Of a DNA stretch of 64,000 bases, positions 1-7,101 are shown piece by piece. The position numbers and the translations under genes were made by a program. Source of the stretch: Komagataeibacter sucrofermentans DSM 15973 (GTDB taxonomy: Bacteria; Pseudomonadota; Alphaproteobacteria; Acetobacterales; Acetobacteraceae); assembly GCF_040581405.1 (NCBI RefSeq), contig NZ_CP137157.1:2065001-2129000 (forward strand), read 5' to 3'. The notes beneath the pieces were generated by a model. That model worked only from the letters and a program-made list of their open reading frames with translations, did not search any database and was not told where the DNA came from. The number at the start of each line of letters is the position of its first letter. Position 1 is the first letter of the stretch.

Positions 1-330
1 CCGCTGGCGGCCCCCGCATGGCAGAACACGCTGCTCTATATAAGCAACTGCATTCAGCTCGTTGCCCTGCCCGCCCTGATGGTGGGCAACGCGGTACTGA
101 GCCGGGGGGCAGACCAGCGCGCGGCGGAAGACCATGCGGCGCTGATGGAAATTCTGAATGACGTACGCGATGAGGTGACCGAACTGAAAACGGTCATCAA
201 TGACCTGACCCGCAAAACGGATGAAGTGGCCCATCGCCCACCATCGGAAGTGGTGTCGATTTCCGATGAGGCTGTTATCAATGTGACGGATGAAGCGCCG
301 CATGTCACTCCGCCTGCCCCGGCATCCTGA
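1..330 (+). CDS. C-terminal part of a small membrane protein (5' end outside window)
   Basis: The reading frame is open from base 1 and stops at 328-330, so the N-terminus lies to the left of the window. The visible 109 residues begin with a hydrophobic stretch (about residues 8-30, ending LPALMVGNAVLS), followed by a charged, probably helical tail (residues 33-70: DHAALMEILNDVRDEVTELK) and an acidic, proline-rich end. A terminal membrane helix followed by a cytosolic coiled segment is the pattern of DUF1003 and low-affinity iron permease-like proteins, but no diagnostic motif is visible and I do not assign a family. It ends 25 bases before hpxZ on the same strand, so the two may be co-transcribed. 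Confidence 0.6.
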   Translation, partial: PLAAPAWQNTLLYISNCIQLVALPALMVGNAVLSRGADQRAAEDHAALMEILNDVRDEVTELKTVINDLTRKTDEVAHRPPSEVVSISDEAVINVTDEAPHVTPPAPAS

Positions 331-355
331 CCAGTCACTATTGAGGGAAAACCAC

Positions 356-745
356 ATGCCCCCGGAACTGAACCGCAATGAAATCGTGGCGGAACTGACC
401 GCCATGTCCGACCGCTACGAGCGTGCATTGGGTGAAAACGACATCCCTGAACTCGATGCCCTGTTCTATCACGGACCTGAAACGGTGCGTTATGGCGTGG
501 GCGAGACGTTATATGGATATGACGAAATTGCCGCCTTCCGCCGCAACCGCACGGGCGGTTCGCCACCGCGCGATGTGCTGCGTCGGCACATCACCGCCAT
601 TGGCACGGATCTGGGCACGGTTGATCTGGAATTCCGCCGCCATGGCAGCGAACGCATCGGGCGGCAGAGCCAGACATGGGTGCGTATGCCCGATGGCTGG
701 AAGATCATCGCGGCCCATGTCTCCCTCATGGCCGATATTTCCTGA
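356..745 (+). CDS. hpxZ: HpxZ/AtzH-like protein of oxalurate catabolism
   Basis: The 129-residue protein has the small SnoaL/NTF2-like fold pattern of the HpxZ/AtzH family. Visible landmarks are RYERALGENDIPELDALFYH near the N-terminus, TVRYGVGETLYGYDEI, and RIGRQSQTWVRMPDGWKIIAAHVS at the C-terminus. Family knowledge: hpxZ belongs to the hpxWXYZ genes needed for oxalurate use in Klebsiella, and AtzH in the cyanuric-acid pathway acts on a dicarboxyurea. The ATG at 356 is chosen because GAGGG lies about ten bases upstream; an earlier in-frame start at 290 would lie inside the previous gene. Its partners hpxW, hpxX and hpxY are about 47-50 kb away. It converges on thiM with one base between the stop codons. 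Confidence 0.85.
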   Translation: MPPELNRNEIVAELTAMSDRYERALGENDIPELDALFYHGPETVRYGVGETLYGYDEIAAFRRNRTGGSPPRDVLRRHITAIGTDLGTVDLEFRRHGSERIGRQSQTWVRMPDGWKIIAAHVSLMADIS

Positions 746-746
746 T

Positions 747-1571
747 TTAATCGTGCGCCATGCCCTGCAACTGCGCCAGGGCATCAACAAACGCCGTGGC
801 GAAGGAGGCTGGGCCCTGCGCTGGGCCAGCCGCTTTTTCGGCAGCGCGGGCATACAGGGCATGCACTGCCGCGACGGCTGTCAGCCGCTCGTCTGGCCTG
901 GGGGTTACGGCAAGGCTGGCAGCAATCAGGCCGCCCAGGGCACAGCCCGCCCCGGTTACGGCTGTCAGCCAGACATGCCCGCCCGGTATGATGATCAGCG
1001 CACCATCGGGGGAAAGGACATGATCCTCCGGCCCGCTGATGGCCACGATCGCACCCAGCCTGTGCGCCAGTTCCTGCCCCAGTGGCACGGCCTGCGTGAT
1101 CGAGGCCGTTGTTTCCACCCCGCGCGCGGTGGCGGCACCGCCTGCCAGCGCCATGATCTCGCTGGCATTGCCGCGAATGACCGCAGGCCTGCGCGCTGCC
1201 ATGCTGCGAATGATGTCATCATATTCCGCAGCGCCAGCCCCCATGGCCACGGGGTCGAGCACCCACGGTACCGCTGCCGCGTTGGCCGCGTCGATTGCAG
1301 CCAGCATATCGTGCACTGTCGCGTTGATCAGCCCCGCCGCATTCACCCATAGCCCACCAGCCCCCGCCCCGAAGGCGGCAGGCCAACCGGGAGCGGCCCC
1401 AATGGCAGGCGCCGCGCCTGCGGCAAGCAACACATTGGCGCTCAGGGTGGCGGCGACATAGTTCGTCAGGCCATAAACAAAAGGGGCACGCACGCGGATG
1501 CGCCGCAGGACGGGGCCGCAATCGGGACTATCATGCTGCATGCGGCGCGTGACACATGTTACAGAATGCAT
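747..1571 (-). CDS. thiM: Hydroxyethylthiazole kinase
   Basis: ThiM phosphorylates 4-methyl-5-(2-hydroxyethyl)thiazole, salvaging the thiazole half of thiamine in the cytoplasm. The sequence shows the family's N-terminal pattern (FVYGLTNYVAATLSANVLLAAGAAP), the WVLDPVAMGA segment and the C-terminal catalytic glycine loop TAVTGAGCALGG, whose Cys replaces the usual Asp of ribokinase-fold enzymes, as is typical of ThiM. The ATG at 1571 gives 274 residues and has AAGGGAAGGA about nine bases upstream; a shorter start at 1541 and a longer one at 1649 are possible. No thiD or thiE is adjacent. I looked for a TPP aptamer upstream and saw none. thiL, for the last thiamine step, lies at 8350. Confidence 0.9.
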   Translation of the reverse strand: MHSVTCVTRRMQHDSPDCGPVLRRIRVRAPFVYGLTNYVAATLSANVLLAAGAAPAIGAAPGWPAAFGAGAGGLWVNAAGLINATVHDMLAAIDAANAAAVPWVLDPVAMGAGAAEYDDIIRSMAARRPAVIRGNASEIMALAGGAATARGVETTASITQAVPLGQELAHRLGAIVAISGPEDHVLSPDGALIIIPGGHVWLTAVTGAGCALGGLIAASLAVTPRPDERLTAVAAVHALYARAAEKAAGPAQGPASFATAFVDALAQLQGMAHD

Positions 1572-1740
1572 GGATGCGTTTCCTTCCCTTCCCGTCATGC
1601 AGGCAGAGGGCATGAAACAGACAGGGGGTTGCCTTTTGATGATAATCAACTGAAAAACAAAGAACGAAGCCGGTCAACCATGCCGGAGCCCAGTGACGAC
1701 CTTCATGCTCCCAGCCAGCCTATCGTAACAGGAACATATC

Positions 1741-2238
1741 GTGCGCCCAGCTCTTCTTTCCGCCCCCGTCCTTTTTGCAGCGGGACTACTGGCCGCCCCC
1801 TCCGCCTGGGCGGCTGACGCGCTGGGCCAGCCCACGGCTTCGCTGTGCTTTCGCCTGCATGACGCCGCCCTTGCCGGTGGCTATTCATGGGGCAAGGGGC
1901 GGCTTTATTTTGGCGGCCATTCCTACCCGGTCAAGATCACGGGCGGTGGCGCTGTGGGAATCGGCTACAGCACGCTACGCGGCGAGGGAAAGGTCTATAA
2001 CCTTGCCCGCCTGTCCGACATCAATGGCACGTACTGGTCGGTAAGGGCTGAAGGCACGATTGGCCGGGGCCGCAACGTGACGGTGCTCGATAACAACCAC
2101 GGCGTCGACATCAAGGCGACCATGCACACGAGCGGGGCGCATCTGGCTGCCGCCGTCATGCGCCTGACCCTTAAGGTCAATCCCGGTGGCGAACGGGTCG
2201 AGGCCACGCCCGCGGCCTGCACCTTTCCCATCCGTTAA
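1741..2238 (+). CDS. Secreted protein of unknown function
   Basis: The 165-residue product starts with GTG at 1741 and opens with a clear Sec signal peptide: a basic start, a hydrophobic core (ALLSAPVLFAAGLLAA) and a likely signal-peptidase I site after SAWA (about residue 24). The mature part is rich in glycine and beta-formers, with YSWGKGRLYFGGHSYPVKITGG, a VYNLARLSDINGTYWSV stretch, and two cysteines (C36 and C161 approximately) that could form a disulfide. I recognise a general resemblance to small periplasmic alphaproteobacterial proteins of unknown function and give no role. It is divergent from thiM and is followed by a strong bidirectional terminator. Confidence 0.75.
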   Translation: MRPALLSAPVLFAAGLLAAPSAWAADALGQPTASLCFRLHDAALAGGYSWGKGRLYFGGHSYPVKITGGGAVGIGYSTLRGEGKVYNLARLSDINGTYWSVRAEGTIGRGRNVTVLDNNHGVDIKATMHTSGAHLAAAVMRLTLKVNPGGERVEATPAACTFPIR

Positions 2239-2246
2239 CTGTTGAT

Positions 2247-2271
2247 GGAGCGCTTTTTTCAAAAGCGCTCC
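2247..2271. terminator. Bidirectional hairpin terminator
   Basis: A perfect inverted repeat (arms GGAGCGCTTTT and AAAAGCGCTCC around a TTC loop) sits between the convergent secreted-protein gene and the decarboxylase gene. U-rich arms on both strands make it a plausible terminator for both. Confidence 0.8.
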
Positions 2272-2278
2272 AGCTCAA

Positions 2279-3979
2279 CTAGACCGTACTGATCACGATC
2301 TCCACAAGGTTGGGCCGCCCAGACGCCATCGCGGCCTCAATGGCCGGTGCAATGTCGGCTGCCCGCGTGATCTGCCGGGCCTCCAGCCCGTATGAAGTCG
2401 CCATCGCCTGATAATCGATGGGCGGATCGCACAGATCCATCGCCAGAAAATTCCCCTGCCGGGCCGAGACATAATGCGTCTGCCCGCGCATGAAGCCCTT
2501 GAGCACGTTATATTCGCGGTTGTTCATCACCACGAATGTCACGGGCAACCGCTCGTGTGCGGCCGTCCAGATCGCCTGCGGGGAATAAAGGGCCGCGCCA
2601 TCACCCACAAGGCAGACCACCGGCTCGCGCCCCAACCCGAGCGAGGCCCCCACCGCAGCGGGCATGCCCCAGCCCAGCGCCCCTCCGCGCAGGAAGGAAT
2701 ACTGCGCTGCCCAGTCACTGTTGAGGAACATGCGCGTGTAGGACGACGTGGCGATTGCCTCATCCACAATGGCAACCTGCGGGCCAATGGCGCGCACGGC
2801 CTCGTGGGCGGCAACACAGGGGGCGATGACCGCATCATCCTGATGGGCCGCCACCAGTTCTTCGGCCTCGAGGCGCCTGCGGGTGCGGGCCGCCACAACT
2901 TTTTCGCGCGCGGCGACATGGGCCGCGCGGTTCGGCTCCGTCTCGCGCTGCAACAGCGGCAGCAGCACGTCGAGCGAGGCGCGGATATTACCCACGAGGG
3001 AGAGTGGCGTCTGGAACGTGCGGCCAAGGTCACGCGCATCAGCCGAGACCTGATAGACCGCGCAGCCCGGTGGCACGGGCGAACCTTCGGAATAAAGGAT
3101 GGTGATGAGCGACTTGCCGCCCAGCGCGAAAATCGCATCATAATCCGCAAGGCGGCTGGCGATATCGGTAGCGCGCGTGGGCATGTTGCCTGCCCAGAGC
3201 GGGCACGACGTGGCGAACGGAATGCGTGAGGGCCATGACGCGCCATAAACCGGCGCCCCCAGCATGTCAGCCACGGCAGCGACCTGTGCTGCGGCATCCG
3301 CCCCATGCACCTCGTCGCCCGCGATGATGGCCAGCCGGCCCGGCGCAATGCCAGCCAGCGCGCGGGCCAGTTCCGGCAGCCCGCCCGCTATGGCCTCGCG
3401 GTTGATGACAGACGGGCTGCCGATGTCGATATCGCTGGCCTCCTCCATCACATCCATGGGCAGCGACAGGAAAACCGGCCCCGAAGGTGCCGCCATCGAA
3501 TCGTTGAAGGCCCGGCGCACCAGCACGGGCAACTGGTCGGCATGCAGCACTTCCTGCGCCCATTTCACGGCCGGGGTGGCGATGCTGACCAGATCGCCAA
3601 ACAGCAGCGGATCGGAAATGGTATGCCGCGAATCCTGCTGGCCCGCCGTCACCACCAGCGGTGTCTGCGATACGCTGGCATTGAGCAGGTTGCCCATGCC
3701 ATGCCCCAGCCCGCCTGCCGTATGCAGGTTGAGAAAGCCGGGACGGCCTGCCGCCTGGGCATAGCCATCGGCCATGGCCACCACGCTGGCTTCCTGCAGG
3801 GCCAGGATATATTTCAGGTCCGGGCGGCGCTGCAGGGCATCGATCAGGGGGAGTTCCGTCGTGCCGGGATTGCCAAAGATATAGCGAACCCCTTCACTTT
3901 CCAGAATTTCCAGAAGGATGTCGGCGCCGCGCCGTCCGCCTGTTCCCCGTGCCGCGACCTCAAGCGGTGTAATGGCCAT
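2279..3979 (-). CDS. mdlC: ThDP-dependent decarboxylase, benzoylformate decarboxylase-like
   Basis: This 566-residue protein has the three-domain layout of thiamine-diphosphate decarboxylases. The N-terminal domain shows FGNPGTTELP (35-44), the cofactor-activating Glu in ALQEASVVA (Glu63) and NLHTAGG, whose His86 matches the catalytic His70 of benzoylformate decarboxylase. The C-terminal ThDP motif GDG...NN spans about 459-487. The nearest characterised family I recognise is benzoylformate decarboxylase; acetolactate-synthase-like or other 2-ketoacid decarboxylases are alternatives, so the substrate is uncertain. The ATG at 3979 has AGGGA six bases upstream. No mandelate-pathway partners are adjacent. 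Its promoter region contains a Fur-type palindrome about 100 bases from the start codon, so iron control is possible. Confidence 0.85.
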   Translation of the reverse strand: MAITPLEVAARGTGGRRGADILLEILESEGVRYIFGNPGTTELPLIDALQRRPDLKYILALQEASVVAMADGYAQAAGRPGFLNLHTAGGLGHGMGNLLNASVSQTPLVVTAGQQDSRHTISDPLLFGDLVSIATPAVKWAQEVLHADQLPVLVRRAFNDSMAAPSGPVFLSLPMDVMEEASDIDIGSPSVINREAIAGGLPELARALAGIAPGRLAIIAGDEVHGADAAAQVAAVADMLGAPVYGASWPSRIPFATSCPLWAGNMPTRATDIASRLADYDAIFALGGKSLITILYSEGSPVPPGCAVYQVSADARDLGRTFQTPLSLVGNIRASLDVLLPLLQRETEPNRAAHVAAREKVVAARTRRRLEAEELVAAHQDDAVIAPCVAAHEAVRAIGPQVAIVDEAIATSSYTRMFLNSDWAAQYSFLRGGALGWGMPAAVGASLGLGREPVVCLVGDGAALYSPQAIWTAAHERLPVTFVVMNNREYNVLKGFMRGQTHYVSARQGNFLAMDLCDPPIDYQAMATSYGLEARQITRAADIAPAIEAAMASGRPNLVEIVISTV

Positions 3980-4074
3980 GCTGTTCCCTGCCTGCTTTGA
4001 AGGTGTGGGTCATGGCAACACGTTTTAGGGTGCGGGTCCAGCAGCAGCGGGGGAAGCGGGCGTCAATTTTTATC

Positions 4075-4103
4075 TTGATAATAATAATTATTATCATTAT
4101 CAG
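4075..4103 (+). promoter_or_regulatory. Candidate sigma-70 promoter overlapping the Fur box
   Basis: TTGATA (4075-4080, five of six matches to -35) is followed after 17 bases by TATCAG (4098-4103, four of six matches to -10). The Fur palindrome occupies the spacer, a classic repressor position. A start site near 4109 would be expected. Confidence 0.5.
4077..4101. promoter_or_regulatory. Fur-type operator
   Basis: GATAATAATAATTATTATC (4077-4095) is a perfect 9-1-9 palindrome that differs from the classical Fur box GATAATGATAATCATTATC at only two positions; a further ATTATC (4096-4101) adds another hexamer half. It lies between the divergent decarboxylase gene and a rightward terminator, so it could control either direction. 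Naming Fur as the regulator is inference from the motif. Confidence 0.75.
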
Positions 4104-4108
4104 AACTG

Positions 4109-4207
4109 TCACCCGTGGGTTCCCCGACAGATTCCCGACCGTCGATTTCCCAACCCTTCCCACGGAAACTTACGGCATCACCTGCACCCCGGTGATGCCG
4201 TTTTTTT
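4109..4207 (+). ncRNA. Candidate iron-regulated small RNA (about 98 nt)
   Basis: A rightward promoter with an embedded Fur box is followed about 100 bases later by a strong rightward intrinsic terminator, with no convincing open reading frame between and no upstream plus-strand gene that would need that terminator. The predicted RNA has a 5' stem (CCGUGGG 4113-4119 with CCCACGG 4159-4165). It encloses a pyrimidine-rich loop with repeated CCC motifs (UUCCCC 4120-4125, AUUCCC 4131-4136, AUUUCCC 4145-4151) and CCCUUCCC at 4154-4161, which could pair with Shine-Dalgarno sequences. The arrangement resembles Fur-repressed sRNAs such as RyhB, PrrF and NrrF in logic; I see no sequence homology to them. 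Confidence 0.55.
4172..4207 (+). terminator. Rho-independent terminator
   Basis: An 11-bp perfect stem (ACGGCATCACC / GGTGATGCCGT) with an 8-base loop is followed by seven T residues on the plus strand. The minus strand lacks a T-run, so it acts rightward. Confidence 0.85.
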
Positions 4208-4286
4208 ATGACAGGCCAGAACAGGCCCGTGCCGCATGGCAGCCCAACCGTACATCTTGTGATTGACCACCCGCCACAACGCGAAG

Positions 4287-4781
4287 ATGATACACGCTTA
4301 CGCGACCATGAAAGTACGCCCCTTGCCTGCCGACAGTCCCGCGCCACTGACTGCCCAGCCAACCGCCCCTGGCACGCAGGCGGATCATGACCCGGCACTC
4401 CCCGTCATTATCGAGACCCTGCGCCATGATGGCATCATTACCGCCCGCCAGGTCGAGGCGGCACGGTTCTGGGCCACGGATTACCGGATTGGCGTGCTGG
4501 GGCTTGAAGATCCGCTGTTTGACCGGACATCGCTCGGCCTGTCGCGCCGCCCGCTCAACGGGCGGATCGGGTCGATCAACCGGTATCGCCACATTCACGA
4601 TATTATCGGGGCGCGTTACGAGCGCGTGCTCATTGCTGCGATGATCGACCAGCGCCCCCTGCCTGAACTCGCCCGCCATGCCCACCATGACCCGCAGCAT
4701 ATGGGGCAGGTGATCGCCCTGCTGCTCGATTTCCTGACCCGGCATTACGATGCCATGCCCGGTCATCTGTGGCGCGGCTGA
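4287..4781 (+). CDS. Hypothetical protein, possibly DUF6456-like
   Basis: From the ATG at 4287 the product has 164 residues; a TTG at 4263 and an ATG at 4308 are alternative starts, and none has a strong ribosome binding site. The first 40 residues are proline- and alanine-rich and probably disordered. The remainder is helical: ITARQVEAARFWATDYRIGVLG, a segment with RYRHIHDIIGARYERVLIAAMIDQRPLPELA, and a C-terminal VIALLLDFLTRHYDAM. The ITARQ-EAA opening and the helix with a late aliphatic LLDFLTRHY resemble the alphaproteobacterial DUF6456 domain, often found in putative helix-turn-helix proteins; this is a loose resemblance and the function is unknown. Confidence 0.6.
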   Translation: MIHAYATMKVRPLPADSPAPLTAQPTAPGTQADHDPALPVIIETLRHDGIITARQVEAARFWATDYRIGVLGLEDPLFDRTSLGLSRRPLNGRIGSINRYRHIHDIIGARYERVLIAAMIDQRPLPELARHAHHDPQHMGQVIALLLDFLTRHYDAMPGHLWRG

Positions 4782-4825
4782 AGTCTGCGCGCCCATAACA
4801 AACTGAAATCACAATTTTTTTGTGA

Positions 4826-4867
4826 AGCGTTTTAAAAAAATACCGCCCTTTCTTGCGAAAAGGCGGC
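4826..4867. repeat. Intergenic palindromic repeat copy 1, terminator of glk
   Basis: Read on the minus strand, the glk transcript meets GCCGCCTTTT-loop-AAAGGGCGG followed by seven T residues. The GCCGCC/GGCGGC hairpin is the core of the repeat family seen at 8270, 28346, 35444, 58002, 59459 and 63444. The flanking GAAGCGTTTT (4824-4833) is a remnant of the second hairpin of the family. Confidence 0.75.
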
Positions 4868-4918
4868 ATCAGGACGCTGTTATTATTTTTTATCAGGCAG
4901 CCCTTTCCGGGCTGGCTG

Positions 4919-5893
4919 TCAGTCTTGGCGGTAAGCCTCGGCAAAGGCGGCTGCCGCACCGAGCAGGCCGGGCTGCGGATAGGTAATCAGCTTCACCGGC
5001 ATTTCCGACATCATGCCCTCGAACCGGCCCTTGGCCACGAAGCGTTCGGCAAAGCCGGAATTGGGCAGGTGCTTGGCCAGGCGCAGCCCAAGGCCGCCTG
5101 CAATCACCACGGCGCTGCCGCCCTGCGCCAGCGCAAGATCGCCCGCCACGGTGCCCAGGCTGAGGCAGAAGCGCTCAAGCGCTGCGGCCGCCACGGGGTC
5201 GGAGCCTTCCAGCGCCATGGTCCACAGAGCCTTGTCATCACGCGCCTTGACCGAGAGTTCCCCCATTTCGGCAATCGCCTCATACAGGTTCAGCAGGCCC
5301 GGCCCGGACACCACGCGCTCGACCGACACGCGGCGGTAACGGCGGCGCAGCACGGTCAGGATCCGGTCTTCCAGCTGGTCGAGCGGCGAGAAATCGATAT
5401 GACCACCCTCGGTCTCGCACACGAAGTAACCATTCTTGCGCCGCACGATGTAAGCCGAGCCCAGCCCCGTGCCCGGCCCCACCACGGTGGTCACACCCTG
5501 CTCGGGCAGCGGAATGTCAGGCCCGCAGATATGCTGGAGGCTGTCCACGCCCACCTGGGCCACGGCATGGGCCACCGCGCCGAAGTCATTGACCAGGATC
5601 AGCTCGTCCACCCCCAGCTTGACCGGCAGCCACGCAGGCTGGATCACCCACGGGTTGTTGGTCAGCTTGAGGATATCGCCCTTGATCGGGCACGCCACGG
5701 CAATGCCGGCCGCCTTGGGCAGCGGGCGGTTGACCACGCGGGCAAAGGCTTCCCACGCCAGCTGCAGGCTGGCGTGATCGGCACATTTCAGGGTCGTGGC
5801 CTCCCCCAGCGTGACGACACGGCCCTGGTCTACCTGGGCAATGGCAAACCGCGCATGGGTTCCACCAATGTCAACTGCTACGATCTCTTTCAT
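4919..5893 (-). CDS. glk: Glucokinase
   Basis: Glk phosphorylates glucose with ATP in the cytoplasm. The 324-residue protein matches the bacterial Glk (ROK-unrelated, E. coli type) family in length and motifs: the phosphate-1 loop DIGGTHARFA at residues 8-17, LTNNPWVIQP, the catalytic Asp in VNDFGAVAHA (about residue 102), the glycine motif VVGPGTGLGSAYI, and ETEGGHIDFSP. An ATG at 5893 has GGAG about 11 bases upstream. A small hairpin (CAGCCC/GGGCTG near 4897-4914) and then the repeat-type terminator follow the stop. It stands alone, with the intergenic repeat on one side and 139 bases to the next small frame on the other. Confidence 0.93.
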   Translation of the reverse strand: MKEIVAVDIGGTHARFAIAQVDQGRVVTLGEATTLKCADHASLQLAWEAFARVVNRPLPKAAGIAVACPIKGDILKLTNNPWVIQPAWLPVKLGVDELILVNDFGAVAHAVAQVGVDSLQHICGPDIPLPEQGVTTVVGPGTGLGSAYIVRRKNGYFVCETEGGHIDFSPLDQLEDRILTVLRRRYRRVSVERVVSGPGLLNLYEAIAEMGELSVKARDDKALWTMALEGSDPVAAAALERFCLSLGTVAGDLALAQGGSAVVIAGGLGLRLAKHLPNSGFAERFVAKGRFEGMMSEMPVKLITYPQPGLLGAAAAFAEAYRQD

Positions 5894-6032
5894 GTCCGGT
5901 CACGCTCCGTGGCCATACGGCAGCTTGCTGCCCGCATCATTGTAATAAAAATGGCCTGCAAGTGTGCCCGCCCCCGGCATCACATGCAACAGGCGGATGA
6001 ATTGAAGCCTCGCAGGCCCATGGGTTTATATC

Positions 6033-6122
6033 TCAGAACTGAAAAGAGACCAGCCGGGTCGGCATTTCATTGATCGAGGTCACAAAATGGCCATAATCGT
6101 TGCGATCAGGACTAAAATACAT
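6033..6122 (-). CDS. Candidate 29-codon small protein or gene remnant
   Basis: Eleven bases downstream of the SDR stop codon, on the same strand, lies GGGGAGG followed by seven bases and ATG (6122), a near-ideal translation start. The frame encodes 29 residues beginning MYFSPDRNDYGHF and stops at 6033. The first residues recall the conserved start of flavin-reductase-like proteins (M-x-F-x-P-x-x-x-D/G-H-G), after which similarity ends and the other frames are closed. It may therefore be a real microprotein translated with the SDR gene, or the 5' stump of a deleted flavin reductase gene. No function is claimed. Confidence 0.35.
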   Translation of the reverse strand: MYFSPDRNDYGHFVTSINEMPTRLVSFQF

Positions 6123-6147
6123 TTTATAACCTCCCCGCACGGCCCGG

Positions 6148-6945
6148 TCAGTCCGTCTGGTCCGCCTTGATGGCGGCAAGGATACGCCGCTTGAGCGGCC
6201 ACGGCACCAGCGTATCGACCAGCCGCAGCACCGAAAACACGAACGGAAAGACCAGATGCGGCTGGTTACGGGCCACCGCGCGCGCAATGCGGTGGGCGGC
6301 AGAGGGCGCGCTCTGCAAAAAGGGCTTGGCCCCCACCACGCGGCGGCTCATGGGCGTATCGACAAACCCCGGCGAGACCAGCGTCACCCCGATGCCAAGG
6401 GGAGCAAGGGCCATCTGCTGGGCCTCGGCAAAACGCTTGAGCCCGGCCTTGGAGCCGGAATAGGCAGCGGCAAACGGCAGCGCATGAAAGGCCGCGACCG
6501 AACCGAGCATGACGATATGCCCCCGCCCGCGCGGCACCATGCATTCCGCCGCCGCCGCCGCCATGGCGGAAGGGGTGGCGTAATTGACCAGTCCCAGCCG
6601 CAGCACGTCCTCCGCCTTTTCCACCACCTCATCACCGCGGCGCATGTCGCCCAGTCCGGCGGCAAGGATGGCGATGCCGATGGGATGGGCGGCATCATCA
6701 GCGCGCAGGGCCGCGATGGCGGCGGCCCCGTCCGCCAGGTCGAGCACGCGGGTCTGCACCGCAACGCCATGGCCCCGCGCGCGCGCCGCCACCGCATCGA
6801 GCCGCCCGGCATCGCGCCCCCACAGCACAAGTGGGCGCCCCTGGGCCGCATAAAGCCACGCCAGTTCCGCTCCTATCCCGCTCGAGGCCCCCGTAATCAG
6901 CACATATCGACCTTCATCCGTGCGTGATGCAGAGCTTACTGTCAT
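6148..6945 (-). CDS. Short-chain dehydrogenase/reductase
   Basis: The 265-residue protein is a classical SDR. The Rossmann motif is TGASSGIG (about 18-25), the structural motif corresponding to NNAG is replaced by LAAGLGD, a Ser appears at the expected place in HIVMLGSVAAF, and the active site is YSGSK (about 160-164). A C-terminal hydrophobic extension (LVFPFVFSVLRLVDTLVPWPLKRRIL) could attach it to the membrane. The substrate cannot be told from sequence. AGGAAG lies about ten bases upstream of the ATG. It is divergent from the GNAT-like gene at 7102, with about 156 bases between, so the two could share regulation. Confidence 0.88.
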   Translation of the reverse strand: MTVSSASRTDEGRYVLITGASSGIGAELAWLYAAQGRPLVLWGRDAGRLDAVAARARGHGVAVQTRVLDLADGAAAIAALRADDAAHPIGIAILAAGLGDMRRGDEVVEKAEDVLRLGLVNYATPSAMAAAAAECMVPRGRGHIVMLGSVAAFHALPFAAAYSGSKAGLKRFAEAQQMALAPLGIGVTLVSPGFVDTPMSRRVVGAKPFLQSAPSAAHRIARAVARNQPHLVFPFVFSVLRLVDTLVPWPLKRRILAAIKADQTD

Positions 6946-7101
6946 TGTCCATCTTCCTTTTCAGGGTCCATCTGTGCCATGAGCACAACAACAGGACGGA
7001 CCACCGAATCATTTCTTTCAACCCATGCCTGCATAGCCTGCCCCGTTTTGCCACGGAATGAAGGTCGATGCCGGTAATGTTCAGGATGCAACGAACCGGT
7101 C

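Noticed and set aside
1572-1740. TPP riboswitch upstream of thiM
   Set aside because: I looked for the CUGAGA and ACCUGAU-type conserved segments on the thiM strand and did not find them.
4853-6073. 406-codon plus-strand frame antisense to glk
   Set aside because: glk on the opposite strand is full length with all motifs; the composition of the antisense frame is atypical.
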